Assembly (NCBI GenBank): GCA_002951815.1
Contig: CP019454.1
Span: 1,612,001 to 1,676,000, forward strand
Reading direction: 5' to 3'
From: Sulfobacillus thermotolerans
GTDB lineage: Bacteria; Bacillota; Sulfobacillia; Sulfobacillales; Sulfobacillaceae
DNA length: 64,000 nucleotides
The notes under the pieces are model-generated. The model did not search any database, had not been told where the DNA came from, and was given only the letters and a program-made list of their open reading frames with translations. The stretch's first letter is position 1. Each line of letters starts with the position of its first letter. Positions 35,501 through 45,537 of this stretch are shown piece by piece. The position numbers were made by a program, and so were the translations under genes.

Positions 35501-36787
35501 ATGGAGACAAAAAAATTTTTAGATAGTGTGGCAAACAATCTCGAAAGGTTGCGACACGCGCGGCAATGGAGCAGTGCGGAATTAGCCAAACGAGCGGGAG
35601 TGGCCAAAGCGACGGTTTCGCAGTTAGAACGTCGATTAGCAAATCCCACATTAGAAACCTTGTGGGCATTAGCTAACGCCCTTGGAGTGCCATTTAGTGC
35701 GTTAATTGAGGATGAGCCGGTCAAGGGGATAAGAGCGGTCGTTGAAGAAGGGACCATTACGACCTTGCTGGCCGTTTACGGTCCGCCGTTGACGGAAGTC
35801 TACCACATGGATATGCGATCGGGAATTGCGCGGGATGCTGCGCCCCATCCGCGAGGGGTGCGAGAAACGGTGGTGGTGCTTAGTGGACGAGCTGAAGTGG
35901 GTTCGGAAGACTTCCGATTTCTGTTAGAGCGAGGGCAAAGCACATCGTTTGCTGCGGACGTTCCGCACTTTTATCGTCCCCTTCACGAGGACTGTGCCTT
36001 AGTCGTGTTTGTGTTCTATCCCGCGTCGCCTTTGCGGCTGCAATGGGAAAAAGCGCGACACCGATGTCACAATGCTCCTGACGTCTATGAGGGGGATATC
36101 GAGGGGGACCTACTTGATGCGATAAGGGCCGATAACCGGAGCAATGAGCGGTGTCAGACATTTGTGGTGTCGACTCATGAAGACGGTCTGCTGCATTACT
36201 ATGTGCTGCCTTTAGGACGATGGGTGGACAATCAAAAAGAGTCGATACTAGAAGAAGAAACTCAAGAAATTTTGGGCCCTGGGCTGCGGGTCAACACGGT
36301 TCAGGATCCGGATTTGAATACTGTGCGAGACGTACCGTGGATTCTTGTGAGGGATTTTGAGCCAACAGAGGCCGCCTTTCACGTATTGGCAGAGGCGTTG
36401 GCGCCCAAAGGTCGCCTTATTGTGCGCGTGACAGTTCTTAATCCTTACCAAGGACGATGCGGCTATGTTCGCGAATCCGTGCTTTACGCCGCGTCAAGGC
36501 GCCTCAGTCAATGGGATAAGGAGAAAGTTGTCGATAATGATCTAATGCGGCAGGCGTTAGAGGCCTTTGTCCAGGCCTGGCGTTGGAACGATGTGCTGAC
36601 ATCTCGCACGTTTATGAAGCAGTGGGTTACAACACCCAAGCGGCTTGACGGGCCGCGTCTTATAGAAATGGCATCGCATGCGGGATTTCAGTTAATTCGG
36701 CATCGACTAGTTGAGGGTATGATAAGCCACACAGAATGGGGAGCGGGATCTTATGTTGTGGTGTTTGCGCGCAGGGGAGGTGCTTAA
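35501..36787 (+). CDS. XRE-cupin regulator with a long C-terminal domain
   Basis: The 428-residue protein has an XRE helix-turn-helix (about 10-65; ELAKRAGVAKATVSQLER), a linker, and a cupin-like domain (about 100-185, RETVVVLSGRAEVGSE). The C-terminal half (about 190-425) is unusual. It has a vaguely methyltransferase-like order (HVLAEALAPKGRLIVRV), with no clear glycine-rich SAM loop. XRE-cupin regulators are normally about 180-200 residues. It directly precedes azlC, with the next start abutting its TAA, so it probably controls azlCD. TATAAT at 35489-35494 lies only 6 nt before ATG 35501, which may indicate a leaderless message. Confidence 0.75.
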   Translation: METKKFLDSVANNLERLRHARQWSSAELAKRAGVAKATVSQLERRLANPTLETLWALANALGVPFSALIEDEPVKGIRAVVEEGTITTLLAVYGPPLTEVYHMDMRSGIARDAAPHPRGVRETVVVLSGRAEVGSEDFRFLLERGQSTSFAADVPHFYRPLHEDCALVVFVFYPASPLRLQWEKARHRCHNAPDVYEGDIEGDLLDAIRADNRSNERCQTFVVSTHEDGLLHYYVLPLGRWVDNQKESILEEETQEILGPGLRVNTVQDPDLNTVRDVPWILVRDFEPTEAAFHVLAEALAPKGRLIVRVTVLNPYQGRCGYVRESVLYAASRRLSQWDKEKVVDNDLMRQALEAFVQAWRWNDVLTSRTFMKQWVTTPKRLDGPRLIEMASHAGFQLIRHRLVEGMISHTEWGAGSYVVVFARRGGA

Positions 36788-37516
36788 TTGAAGACTTTGG
36801 ATCGACGACAAAGCACATCACAAGCCCTTCCGGAAGGGCTTGCCATTGTTTTAGGGTATCTGCCCGCGTCCATGGCGTTTGGCATGGCGGCTCGTCACTT
36901 TGGTATACCCACGTGGGGAATTCTGGCGATGTCGGCATTCATTTACGCAGGAACGAGTCAATTTGCTTTGGCAGGGTTATGGGCAGGGCATGCCCCGCTA
37001 TGGCTTGATGTGGGGACGGTCTGGCTTATCAATATGCGCCACGCGGTCTATGGTCCGGCATTGACCATGAGGCAATCGTTAGCGCGTAAGATTTTTCCGC
37101 TGTTGACAGGATGGGGATTGACCGATGAGGTATTCGCCGCTTTGGTGCGTTATAAGCAGGCATCATTGGCGCATTATGGGCAAGTCACCGCGATGGCGTA
37201 TAGTGCATGGTTGACAGGCACGATGGCGGGCGTGTTGTTTGGGACAGTGATACTGCGTCAGGTTCCGTCCGCTTCTGAGGCTTTGGCATTTGTGTTGCCC
37301 GCCTTATTTATTGCTATTTTGTGGCATTGGATTACACCGTTGCCTGGTCAATGGGACCGTATGGCCATTGCCGTCGTCGTTTTGACAAGTGTTTTCTATG
37401 GGGGAATGCGCATAAGTCAAATGGGCAGTCTGGCTGTTCCGTTAGCTGCGGGCAGTGCGGCTAGTGTGGTGACCGTCTACGGTTCTTGGAAGAGCAAGCA
37501 GGGAGAAGAATCATGA
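36788..37516 (+). CDS. azlC: AzlC-family branched-chain amino acid exporter, large subunit
   Basis: With AzlD this membrane protein exports branched-chain amino acids, as inferred from azaleucine resistance in Bacillus. The 242 residues form about seven or eight helices and contain the family patterns EGLAIVLGYLPASMAFGMAA and AGTSQFALAGLW, then NMRHAVYG. The start is TTG 36788 behind GGGGAGG at 7 nt. Its stop overlaps azlD by 4 bp. Confidence 0.88.
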   Translation: MKTLDRRQSTSQALPEGLAIVLGYLPASMAFGMAARHFGIPTWGILAMSAFIYAGTSQFALAGLWAGHAPLWLDVGTVWLINMRHAVYGPALTMRQSLARKIFPLLTGWGLTDEVFAALVRYKQASLAHYGQVTAMAYSAWLTGTMAGVLFGTVILRQVPSASEALAFVLPALFIAILWHWITPLPGQWDRMAIAVVVLTSVFYGGMRISQMGSLAVPLAAGSAASVVTVYGSWKSKQGEES

Positions 37517-37830
37517 CATTGGCCGTTGTGGTAACCTTGGCGGCTTTGGGAACATGGGCAGAGCGCGTGGTGCCGTGGCTATGGGCGATTCGTGCGCATG
37601 CCCAACAATCTCCCGTATTGCGGTCGTTAGACGCATTTGTCAGAGCTTTTGCTCCAGCGGTGGTGATGGCGCTTTTGTTATCGGCATTATGGGCGTTTCC
37701 CATGAGGTCGTTGATGGGGGCTGTGCCGATTGCTATGGCGATGACGGTGATTTTCGCATGGAGATTTCGCTCCTTAGCCCTAAGTATTGTGGCGGGAATG
37801 GGGGCGTTTTGGTTGGTTCACGTGTTGTAG
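37513..37830 (+). CDS. azlD: AzlD-family branched-chain amino acid exporter, small subunit
   Basis: This partner of AzlC has 105 residues from ATG 37513 with GGGAGAAG upstream. It has four hydrophobic helices and the typical RVVPWLW and ALLLSALWAF segments. A start at 37486 lies inside azlC and is rejected. The two genes are translationally coupled. Confidence 0.87.
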   Translation: MTLAVVVTLAALGTWAERVVPWLWAIRAHAQQSPVLRSLDAFVRAFAPAVVMALLLSALWAFPMRSLMGAVPIAMAMTVIFAWRFRSLALSIVAGMGAFWLVHVL

Positions 37831-37859
37831 TATATGCCTAAAACTTGTCCTTAGTAAAA

Positions 37860-37914
37860 AATTGCGGTTGTCGCAATTCCACACATTGACGCTTATTCTC
37901 TTTAGTGGCACAAT
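37860..37914 (+). promoter_or_regulatory. Inverted repeat and promoter for the DUF3311-symporter pair
   Basis: AATTGCG-GTTGT-CGCAATT (37860-37878) is a perfect 7-bp inverted repeat. Eight bases downstream starts TTGACG (37886-37891), 17 bp from CACAAT (37909-37914), a reasonable sigma-A-type promoter. The repeat lies just upstream of the -35, a usual place for an activator. The regulator is unknown. Confidence 0.55.
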
Positions 37915-37949
37915 TCTCTCACCGTTATAAAAGGAAAGGGGGTGAGGGT

Positions 37950-38141
37950 ATGCAAGTACGTCCGAAAACCGGGTGGTATTGGCTGTTTGTCATTCCGTTT
38001 ATTGCGACCTTGTGGCCGCCATTTTTTGCGTCCTATCGGCCAACACTGGCGGGGTTTCCTTTTATGTATTGGTATCTTATCCTTTGGATCTTCTTGGTTT
38101 CGCTGTTAAGCGGAATCGTCTATTTCATTGACAATCGATAG
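37950..38141 (+). CDS. DUF3311 small membrane protein
   Basis: The 63-residue protein has two hydrophobic helices (about 9-30 and 35-60) and ends with FIDNR. ATG 37950 follows a GGGGGTGAG site. DUF3311 proteins are typical small partners encoded just before sodium:solute symporters, for example YhjC-YhjB in Bacillus subtilis. Here the symporter begins 27 bp downstream. It likely helps symporter function or stability; the mechanism is unknown. Confidence 0.85.
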   Translation: MQVRPKTGWYWLFVIPFIATLWPPFFASYRPTLAGFPFMYWYLILWIFLVSLLSGIVYFIDNR

Positions 38142-38168
38142 CACAGACATAAGAGAAAGGGGCGTCCC

Positions 38169-39683
38169 ATGTACTGGTCGGCATTTATTGTTTTTCTTAT
38201 CTTGTTCATTTTAGTGACCGTCCTAGGCTTTTATGCGGGCCGCTGGCACCGTGGCGACTTGGACCTCATTGAAGAGTGGGGATTAGCGGGACGTCGCTTT
38301 GGGACGTTCGTGACGTGGTTTTTACTGGGTGGAGATTTATACACGGCGTATACCTTTATTGCTGTTCCAGCTTTAGTGTATGGAGCAGGAGCGTTTGGTT
38401 TTTTTGCTGTGCCTTACACGATTGTGGTGTTTCCGATTATGTACATTATCATGCCGCGTTTGTGGCGTGTTTCAAAACAGCGCGACTACGTGACGGCGGC
38501 TGATTTTGTACGCGGACGCTTTGATAGTTCGCTCTTAGCGTTGGCGGTGGCGATTACAGGGATTTTAGCCACGATGCCATACATTGCGCTGCAGTTAACC
38601 GGTATTCAAGCTGTTTTGGCGGCGATGGGCCTATCCGGGCACGGCATCATGAAGGACCTCCCGTTGATTGTGGCATTTCTTATTTTGGCGGCGTACACAT
38701 ATACCAGTGGATTGCGGGCTCCAGCATTGACCGCTATTCTTAAAGACTTGCTGATTTACGTGACGGTCATTGTCGCTTGTATTGCCATTCCCATGCAACT
38801 CGGGGGTTATGGGCATATTTTCCACGTGGCGGCGCAAGCGTTACCGCCTAAAGGCAGCGTAATTTTGTCGCCGAAGTTATTTAGTGCGTTTGCGACCTTG
38901 GCTTTGGGTTCGGCCTTTGCCCTGTTGCTTTACCCGCACGCCGTGACAGGCACATTAGGGGCCAAAAGCGGCCGTACCATTCAGCGTAACGCCGCGTTAT
39001 TGCCACTTTATTCCTTGGCGCTGACGTTCATTGCCCTTTTGGGGTATATGGCCATTGCTGCGGGAATTCATACGACGGATACAAGTTTGGTCGTGCCGTT
39101 GTTGTTCTTAAAGACGCTCCCGACATGGTTTGCAGGCTTTGCATTTGGCGCGATTGCGATTGGAGCCCTAGTCCCTGCCGCTATCATGGCGATTGCAGCT
39201 GCGAACTTGTTTACCCGTAATATTTACCGGGAATACTTTGCGGCTGCCAATGGGCCTAACCGCGAAGCGCAAGTGGCGAAGATTGTGGGCCTAATCGTGA
39301 TTATTGGGGCGTTGTTCTTTATTGTCGTCATTCCCTTGCAGTATGCGATTTACTTTCAGACTCTTGGAGGCATTTGGATTTTGCAGACGGTGCCAGCGAT
39401 TATGTTTGGATTGTATACGCGTTGGTTCCATCGCTGGGCGCTATTCCTGGGATGGCTGGCGGGTATGGTCGTGGGCACAGGCATGGCGGCAGCCGAATCC
39501 TTTAAAACCTCCTTATATCCGTTGCATCTTGGCCATTCCGTTATCTTGGGCTATGCGGGTATCTGGGCTATCATTGTCAATATCGTACTCACATTCGTGT
39601 TGACACTGATTTTCAATGCCATGCATGTGTCAAATGGCCGTGATGAAACCGCGGAAGCGGATTACACGACCGAACCGGCATAA
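38169..39683 (+). CDS. Sodium:solute symporter family permease
   Basis: This 504-residue permease of the SSS family has about 13 hydrophobic helices. The family motif region is visible around GLAGRRFGTFVTWFLLGGDLYTAY near the N-terminus, and PAAIMAIAAANLFTRNIY later. Paired with DUF3311 it resembles monocarboxylate or short organic acid permeases such as MctP, but the substrate is inference. The ATG at 38169 follows GAAAGGGG at 8 nt. A strong terminator follows. Confidence 0.87.
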   Translation: MYWSAFIVFLILFILVTVLGFYAGRWHRGDLDLIEEWGLAGRRFGTFVTWFLLGGDLYTAYTFIAVPALVYGAGAFGFFAVPYTIVVFPIMYIIMPRLWRVSKQRDYVTAADFVRGRFDSSLLALAVAITGILATMPYIALQLTGIQAVLAAMGLSGHGIMKDLPLIVAFLILAAYTYTSGLRAPALTAILKDLLIYVTVIVACIAIPMQLGGYGHIFHVAAQALPPKGSVILSPKLFSAFATLALGSAFALLLYPHAVTGTLGAKSGRTIQRNAALLPLYSLALTFIALLGYMAIAAGIHTTDTSLVVPLLFLKTLPTWFAGFAFGAIAIGALVPAAIMAIAAANLFTRNIYREYFAAANGPNREAQVAKIVGLIVIIGALFFIVVIPLQYAIYFQTLGGIWILQTVPAIMFGLYTRWFHRWALFLGWLAGMVVGTGMAAAESFKTSLYPLHLGHSVILGYAGIWAIIVNIVLTFVLTLIFNAMHVSNGRDETAEADYTTEPA

Positions 39684-39705
39684 TCTGCAAAGGGCAATCA
39701 TTGAC

Positions 39706-39752
39706 ATACGTATAAAAGGGCCCGGCCAACGGCCGGGCCCTTTTATACGTAT
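39706..39752. terminator. Perfect 22-bp palindromic bidirectional terminator
   Basis: Arms 39706-39727 and 39731-39752 are perfectly complementary with a 3-nt loop. A GC core (GGGCCCGGCC/GGCCGGGCCC) is flanked by AAAA and TTTT inside the stem, so either strand gets a U-run. It separates the convergent symporter and MFS genes. Confidence 0.9.
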
Positions 39753-39783
39753 TGTGCATTGAAACCAGACGACTCAGGCGCCT

Positions 39784-40998
39784 TTATTGGGGAATGGATT
39801 TTAACCGTAAAGCGCCTATGACTCCTAGAAGAAGTAGAACTCCTATGACCGTAAAGGCGGGAACTAACCCAAAGGTTTTGGCAATTAGTCCGGCGCCAAA
39901 GGCGCCGATGCCACCTCCCACGCCTAAAATGAGACCCCGTAGGGTCAAGACGCGCGGCCGCATGGCCTCAGGTGTGGTGCGCTGAATCCAGGTGATAATG
40001 GAACCGTTGAAAAAGACATTCAACAATCCACTCACAAAGAGAATCGACAAGGCGAGGATAATCTCGTGAACATGAGAGACGGCGAACATAGTCAGGGCCA
40101 TTCCCGCAAAACCGATAAGCATCAGGCGCCGGTAATTCTCGGGGCGGAGCCAACGCTGAAGGCCTCGGCTTCCGAGCATAGCGCCGAACGCAATAGCGAC
40201 AAGTGCCCACGAGTAATGGGCGGTCGGCTGATGCCATAAGGATCGCATGGCAGGCGCTGTGAGCACATTTGCGCCGCCTAACGCCATCATGGCGACAATA
40301 GAGATGGCGGTTAAAATCATCAAAGTGGGTGCACTGCGGTAATATTGGATGGCCTCAACAATACTCCGGAGAAAGGTCCCACGCTGATTTTTTGTCGTGG
40401 GAGCCCAAAACGAGGGGCTGGTCTGAATGGAGTAAATCGCCACGGCGGAAATCATAAAGGTCAGCGCATCGACTCCAAATCCAAACGTGACGCCAAATTT
40501 TAAAATGAGAAATCCCGCGGCAATGTATGAGATAACTTGAGCCGTCGATGACCACAATTCCATTTGGGCATTGGCACGGTCGTTGGTGTCAGGATTCCCG
40601 GCGAGGGACGGTTGCACGGACCGGATGACCGGACGATAGAACGTGGCTAGCGAATACATGAGAAACATCGCGACCGTAGCCCATGACAGAGAATGAATGA
40701 GAGGGATGCTCAAGACTAAAATAGCCCGCAGAAGATCCCCAGCGATGAGTACCATCCTTTTGTTCAAACGGTCGATAAAGCCGGCTACGACGCCGCTCCA
40801 GATAACGCCTGGCCAAAAGACCATGGATAACACCAGACCAAGGGCCGCCGGATTATGACGAGAGACGTCGAGAGCAAAAATCGCTATGGCGACTTCAGTA
40901 AAATCGTCTCCAAAAATCGAAAAAGTTTGTGCAATAATGAGCCGGACGACAGAACGGGGTAAGGGCGTGTGCTGGACCGGTGCTGGGTTCGACGACAA
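39784..40998 (-). CDS. MFS transporter
   Basis: This is a major facilitator superfamily protein, about 404 residues from TTG 40998 (preceded by GGAAAG and a more distant GAAGGAG). Longer starts up to 41055 exist, but the extra residues are hydrophilic and cysteine-rich without homology features. About twelve helices are seen. FIDRLNKRMVLIAGDLLRA is the typical loop between helices 2 and 3. The order resembles the drug-efflux/MefA-like branch. Substrate unknown. Confidence 0.8.
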   Translation of the reverse strand: MSSNPAPVQHTPLPRSVVRLIIAQTFSIFGDDFTEVAIAIFALDVSRHNPAALGLVLSMVFWPGVIWSGVVAGFIDRLNKRMVLIAGDLLRAILVLSIPLIHSLSWATVAMFLMYSLATFYRPVIRSVQPSLAGNPDTNDRANAQMELWSSTAQVISYIAAGFLILKFGVTFGFGVDALTFMISAVAIYSIQTSPSFWAPTTKNQRGTFLRSIVEAIQYYRSAPTLMILTAISIVAMMALGGANVLTAPAMRSLWHQPTAHYSWALVAIAFGAMLGSRGLQRWLRPENYRRLMLIGFAGMALTMFAVSHVHEIILALSILFVSGLLNVFFNGSIITWIQRTTPEAMRPRVLTLRGLILGVGGGIGAFGAGLIAKTFGLVPAFTVIGVLLLLGVIGALRLKSIPQ

Positions 40999-41137
40999 GA
41001 TCTTTCCGATCTCCTTCCATGGACATAGGTGGCATGAATCTTCCCACGACATCATACGCTAAACGCGGCGTCTATTGTGTCGATTGCTGTCTTTCTTCCA
41101 AAATAGTTGACGTAATCAAATAAATGCGGCAGTGATA

Positions 41138-41167
41138 CAAAAGCCCGTGCCAATCATGGCACGGGCT
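41138..41167 (-). terminator. Terminator after odhB
   Basis: On the minus strand AGCCCGTGCCA pairs with TGGCACGGGCT (11 bp, 4-nt loop), followed by TTTTGTATC. It is 30 bp downstream of the odhB stop. Confidence 0.85.
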
Positions 41168-41196
41168 GGATAGATGGCCTCGTAATGAAGGATTAT

Positions 41197-42441
41197 TTAA
41201 CCTTCAAGCAACAAAGACTCTGGATCCTCGAGTAATTCCTTAATTAAGGCTAAGAAGCGTACGGCCTCGCTGCCATCTACAATACGGTGGTCATAGGACA
41301 AGGCGAGGTACATCATGGGGCGAATGACGATTTCTTTGTTGACGACGACCGGCCGCTCTTCAATTTTATGCATACCGAGGATAGCGACTTGGGGTGCGTT
41401 CAGAATGGGAGTCGACAACAACGAACCAAACGTTCCGCCGTTGGTAATGGTAAACGTTCCCCCTTGCAGGTCGGCGATGGATAATTTGTTTTCACGAGCT
41501 TTCGTGGCTAGTGCGGCGATTTCTTTTTCTAGCGCGGCGAAGTTGAGCTCATCAGCATTGCGGACCACGGGGACCACGAGCCCATTGTCCGTTGATACGG
41601 CCACGCCGATATCGTAATAATGCTTGATAAGCATGTCCTCGCCATCAATTTCCGCGTTCAAACGCGGAAAGGCCTTCAGCGCGCCGATGGAGGCTTTGGT
41701 GAAAAAGGACATGAAGCCAAGGCGTATGCCATGTCGCTTTTCAAAGGCATCGCGATGCCTTTGGCGAATATCCAAAATCCGGCTCATGTCAACTTCGTTG
41801 AACGTCGTCAGCATGGCCGCTGTATGTTGCGCACTGACTAATCGATTGGCAATCGTGATGCGGCGCCGTGACATTTTGATGCGCTCGGTGCGCCGGTCTT
41901 CGACTAATTCCGTGTCCGTCGACGGAGTCGGCGCCACAAACGGCTTTTCCGTAGCGGGCGCGGCGGGAGGCGTGGGGGCTGTCCGCATTGTTTGGGCTTG
42001 AACGTAAGATTCGACGTCACTATGGGTGACTCGTCCTTTATTGCCACTGGTAGGTACCTCGTTGATGTCGATGCCCTTTTCATCGGCCAGGCGCCGCACG
42101 TCGGGCGTGGCGCGGACTGGTGGGGTAGAGGCAGGAGCTGGGGAGGACGCTACGGGAGCCTCTGGGGTCGGCTCAGGTTTCGGGGCTGGTGCAGCAGGCT
42201 GGCTTCCTGCGGGTGCGACCGTAGCCAAGATGTCGCCCACAACTACGGTATCACCGCTGGGTTTGAGAATTTCGGCGAGCACACCATCTTCATTAGCGGT
42301 GATTTCTAGATTGACTTTATCCGTTTCAAGTTCTACGACGGCATCACCGGCTTTGATGATGTCCCCCGGTTTTTTTAACCATTCGCCCACTGTGGCTTCT
42401 GTGACGGATTCTCCGACTTCCGGCACCGTAATCTGTGTCAT
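41197..42441 (-). CDS. odhB: 2-oxoglutarate dehydrogenase E2, dihydrolipoyl succinyltransferase
   Basis: E2 passes the succinyl group to CoA in the TCA cycle. From ATG 42441 (AGGAGG upstream) it has 414 residues: a lipoyl domain (about 2-75, with lysine in [10 protein letters not shown]), a Pro/Ala linker, a peripheral-subunit-binding domain (about 118-155), a second linker, then the catalytic domain with [13 protein letters not shown] at the C-terminus. An upstream in-frame extension to 42606 runs into odhA and is not used. The E3 gene is not nearby. Confidence 0.95.
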   Translation of the reverse strand: MTQITVPEVGESVTEATVGEWLKKPGDIIKAGDAVVELETDKVNLEITANEDGVLAEILKPSGDTVVVGDILATVAPAGSQPAAPAPKPEPTPEAPVASSPAPASTPPVRATPDVRRLADEKGIDINEVPTSGNKGRVTHSDVESYVQAQTMRTAPTPPAAPATEKPFVAPTPSTDTELVEDRRTERIKMSRRRITIANRLVSAQHTAAMLTTFNEVDMSRILDIRQRHRDAFEKRHGIRLGFMSFFTKASIGALKAFPRLNAEIDGEDMLIKHYYDIGVAVSTDNGLVVPVVRNADELNFAALEKEIAALATKARENKLSIADLQGGTFTITNGGTFGSLLSTPILNAPQVAILGMHKIEERPVVVNKEIVIRPMMYLALSYDHRIVDGSEAVRFLALIKELLEDPESLLLEG

Positions 42442-42452
42442 GAGTCTTCCTC

Positions 42453-45251
42453 CTAACGGCTTATCGCTTCTTGAATAATACGGTGTTGCTCCGCAGCATG
42501 GCGTTGCGCATAACCTTCCGCTGGCGCAGAATGAGCTGGCCGACCGACATAGGTCAACGACAGGCCATGCAAAGACGGTGCGGCGGTCGTGGCCACATAG
42601 GTCCATGCCCCCATGTTTTGCGGCTCTTCTTGCACCCAGTAGATTTCTTTAAGATTTGGCAAGGATGCCACTAAATCCGAGAGTTCGGCCGCCGGGAAGG
42701 GATACAGTTGTTCTAAACGGGCCATGGCTAACCATGGCGTGCCTCCCTCCACCTCTTGGGCCGCTTGCCGTACTTCAATCCCAATTTTACCAGAGCTAAG
42801 CACAAGGCGCGTGATCTCTGCAGGATTGGCGACCGGCATGGCCCATAAGGCTTTAAACGACCCGTGCGTCAGTTCCGCAGCGGCTGAAGCTGCTTGAGGA
42901 TTGCGCAGCAAACTCTTAGGAGCCATAACGACCAGTGGACGAGGACGCTTACTAATCCAAGCGGCTTGAGAGCGCAGCAAGTGGAAATACTGGGCCGCAG
43001 ATGTTGGAATCGTTACCCGCCAATTCTCGTCCGCTGAGAGTTGCAAAAAGCGTTCAAGACGGGCACTGGAATGTTCAGGCCCCATTCCTTCATACCCATG
43101 GGGTAAGAGCATAATCAACGACGAGGTTTGCAACCACTTAGAACGTCCCGGTCCGATAAATTGGTCAAAGAGTACTTGAGCGACATTAGCGAAGTCTCCG
43201 TACTGCGCTTCCCAAAATACCATCGCTTCAGAGGCTTGCGTGCTGTAGCCGTATTCGAACCCTAGCACAGCGGTTTCCGACAACGGGCTATTCGAAATGA
43301 GAAACGATGCCTGTGCTTGGGGCAAATGATCAAGAGGGCAATACTTTTCCCCGGTTTTTACATCATGTAGCACTAAGTGCCGTTGACTAAAGGTGCCGCG
43401 TTCAGAATCTTGCCCGGTAAAGCGGATAGGCGTCCCCTCGGCCAAGATTGTAGCCATCGCCAAAGTTTCCGCCAGGGCCCAATCGACACCTTGTGGAGCG
43501 GTAAAGGCTTCTTGGCGTTTGGCTAAAATACGGTCCAATTTAGGGTAGACATGGAACCCGGCCGGGCGTTGCAACAAGGCCTGATTGATCGATTTGAGCA
43601 ATTCCTCAGACACCGGGGCTGGCTCTGGGTTAATGGGATCTTCGGGCATTACCCCTCGTTTCGTGAGCACGGCTTCTCCCCGTGTCAGGGCTTGGTATGT
43701 CGAACGAAATTCCTCTTGGATGGCTTCAATAATTTGTTCAACAGCTTGATGGGTGACAACGCCCTCGCGTTCAAGTTGTTGCGCATAGACTTCCGCGGGC
43801 ACCAGATGCGCTTGAACCGCCTCATAGAGCAATGGCTGCGTCACACTGGGATCATCACCCTCATTGTGACCCCATCGACGATACCCGACGAGGTCAATCA
43901 AAAAGTCTTTATGAAACTTCTGCCGGTAAAGATGCGCCATTTTTGTCACGCCGAGACACGCTTCAGCGTCATCCGCATTGACATGGACAATGGGGATTTC
44001 AAAGCCTTTGGCAAGGTCGCTGGCATATAACGTACTGCGTCCTTGATCGGGTTCTGTGGTAAATCCCATGACGTTATTCGCGATAATGTGCACTGTGCCT
44101 CCTGTGTTGTAGGCGGCCAGCCGGGATAAGTTTAAGGTTTCTGAGACGACTCCTTCTCCGGGGAAAGAGGCGTCACCGTGAATGAGTACGGCTAACGCGT
44201 TGTCAGGGTTTTGAACGGGCAGTCCTGGCTGTTCGCGAGAATCTTGAACCGCTCGGGCCATGCCTTCTACCACAGGGTCAACAAACTCCAAATGGCTGGG
44301 ATTGTCTGCGAGCGTTAGATGCATTTCCACCATGTTCGATTCTTGCATGACCTTACGTGCACCCAGATGGTATTTCACATCACCGGTCCAGCCAAAATTG
44401 ATGCCTGATGATCCCGCGGAGGGGACGAGGTCTTTGTTGGGCGCACTATGAAACTCTGCAAATATATCAGCATAGGGCTTGCCTAGAATATGGGCTAAAA
44501 CGTTCAGACGGCCCCGGTGGGCCATGCCGATGACAACATTGCGAATGGTGGTTGTCGATGCGGACAAGTGAATTAGTTGATCTAACATCGGGACCATCGC
44601 ATCGGTGCCTTCAATAGAAAATCGCTTTTGACCGGGGAATGTATGATGTAAGAATTTCTCAAATTGGTCTACCGCGATGAGGCGCCGCAATAACGCGCGC
44701 TTTTCAACGGCCGAAAGGTGAGGGCGCACTTGGTTGGAGTCCACGTAGTTGTCCAGCCATTGTCGTTCTTCTGGATTATGCACATGGCTGAATTCGTAGG
44801 CTAATGTACCTGTATAAAGAGAAAATAAATGTTGAATCACATCCCATCCTGTGCGCAGTTCAGGCCCACATGTAGGCCACAGACTTTGTGCCGGAATGCG
44901 CTGCAGTTTTTCCGCCGTGAGTCCATAGGTTTCCAACTGCAACAAAGGAGAGCTGGCCACGGAGGTGTCTAACGGATTTAAGTGCGCTTGCAAGTGGCCC
45001 AGGTCGCGAATATTACGGGCTAATTCCGTACCTTGCCGGATGATGTGGAGAGTGTCCTCATCCACCCCTTCCACCACGGCATCGGGTTCAGCCAAATCCA
45101 TAGGTGGCGGACCCCATTCCGCAAAAAGATTGCGCGTCGCCTGGTCAACAGATTCTGGATTGCGTAGATAATTTTCATACAGCTCAATAATATAGCCAGC
45201 ATTCGGTCCATAAAAGTCCTGCCATGATGTATGGTGCACGCGAGCCGCCAT
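42453..45251 (-). CDS. odhA: 2-oxoglutarate dehydrogenase E1
   Basis: This thiamine-diphosphate enzyme decarboxylates 2-oxoglutarate. The 932-residue product shows the E1 N-terminal region ([15 protein letters not shown]), [14 protein letters not shown], the ThDP-binding area with [19 protein letters not shown], and the transketolase-like C-terminal part ([21 protein letters not shown]). I start at ATG 45251, 9 nt after AAGGAG. ATG 45260 would sit on the ribosome site itself. It is 11 bp upstream of odhB and forms an operon with it. Confidence 0.96.
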   Translation of the reverse strand: MAARVHHTSWQDFYGPNAGYIIELYENYLRNPESVDQATRNLFAEWGPPPMDLAEPDAVVEGVDEDTLHIIRQGTELARNIRDLGHLQAHLNPLDTSVASSPLLQLETYGLTAEKLQRIPAQSLWPTCGPELRTGWDVIQHLFSLYTGTLAYEFSHVHNPEERQWLDNYVDSNQVRPHLSAVEKRALLRRLIAVDQFEKFLHHTFPGQKRFSIEGTDAMVPMLDQLIHLSASTTTIRNVVIGMAHRGRLNVLAHILGKPYADIFAEFHSAPNKDLVPSAGSSGINFGWTGDVKYHLGARKVMQESNMVEMHLTLADNPSHLEFVDPVVEGMARAVQDSREQPGLPVQNPDNALAVLIHGDASFPGEGVVSETLNLSRLAAYNTGGTVHIIANNVMGFTTEPDQGRSTLYASDLAKGFEIPIVHVNADDAEACLGVTKMAHLYRQKFHKDFLIDLVGYRRWGHNEGDDPSVTQPLLYEAVQAHLVPAEVYAQQLEREGVVTHQAVEQIIEAIQEEFRSTYQALTRGEAVLTKRGVMPEDPINPEPAPVSEELLKSINQALLQRPAGFHVYPKLDRILAKRQEAFTAPQGVDWALAETLAMATILAEGTPIRFTGQDSERGTFSQRHLVLHDVKTGEKYCPLDHLPQAQASFLISNSPLSETAVLGFEYGYSTQASEAMVFWEAQYGDFANVAQVLFDQFIGPGRSKWLQTSSLIMLLPHGYEGMGPEHSSARLERFLQLSADENWRVTIPTSAAQYFHLLRSQAAWISKRPRPLVVMAPKSLLRNPQAASAAAELTHGSFKALWAMPVANPAEITRLVLSSGKIGIEVRQAAQEVEGGTPWLAMARLEQLYPFPAAELSDLVASLPNLKEIYWVQEEPQNMGAWTYVATTAAPSLHGLSLTYVGRPAHSAPAEGYAQRHAAEQHRIIQEAISR

Positions 45252-45457
45252 GATTTCCATCTCCTTCTTACCCTTTGTGAGGATAACCCGAACCCCAGAA
45301 AATATCCTCGCCTCGAAAAATCTTCCAAGACGCAGTGCTCTACAGCGCCCTTGTTCGGTTCTTACTATACTGGTCCAATGCTATTCTGGCTAATGACTGT
45401 TTTCTATGCGAAAGTAAACTTTTGGTTATGGTAGAGCTTTTAGGGTGCTCGGTCAAC

Positions 45458-45486
45458 TTGTCAGATATTCGCTGGTCGCGTAAAAT
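45458..45486 (+). promoter_or_regulatory. Promoter for the TSUP transporter gene
   Basis: TTGTCA (45458-45463) and TAAAAT (45481-45486) are 17 bp apart, with five of six matches in each. It lies 52 bp before ATG 45538. Confidence 0.7.
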
Positions 45487-45537
45487 TTCATCATCTCTAC
45501 TTTACTAAGCGTGTTTGAAAGACATGGGAGGGTTCTA

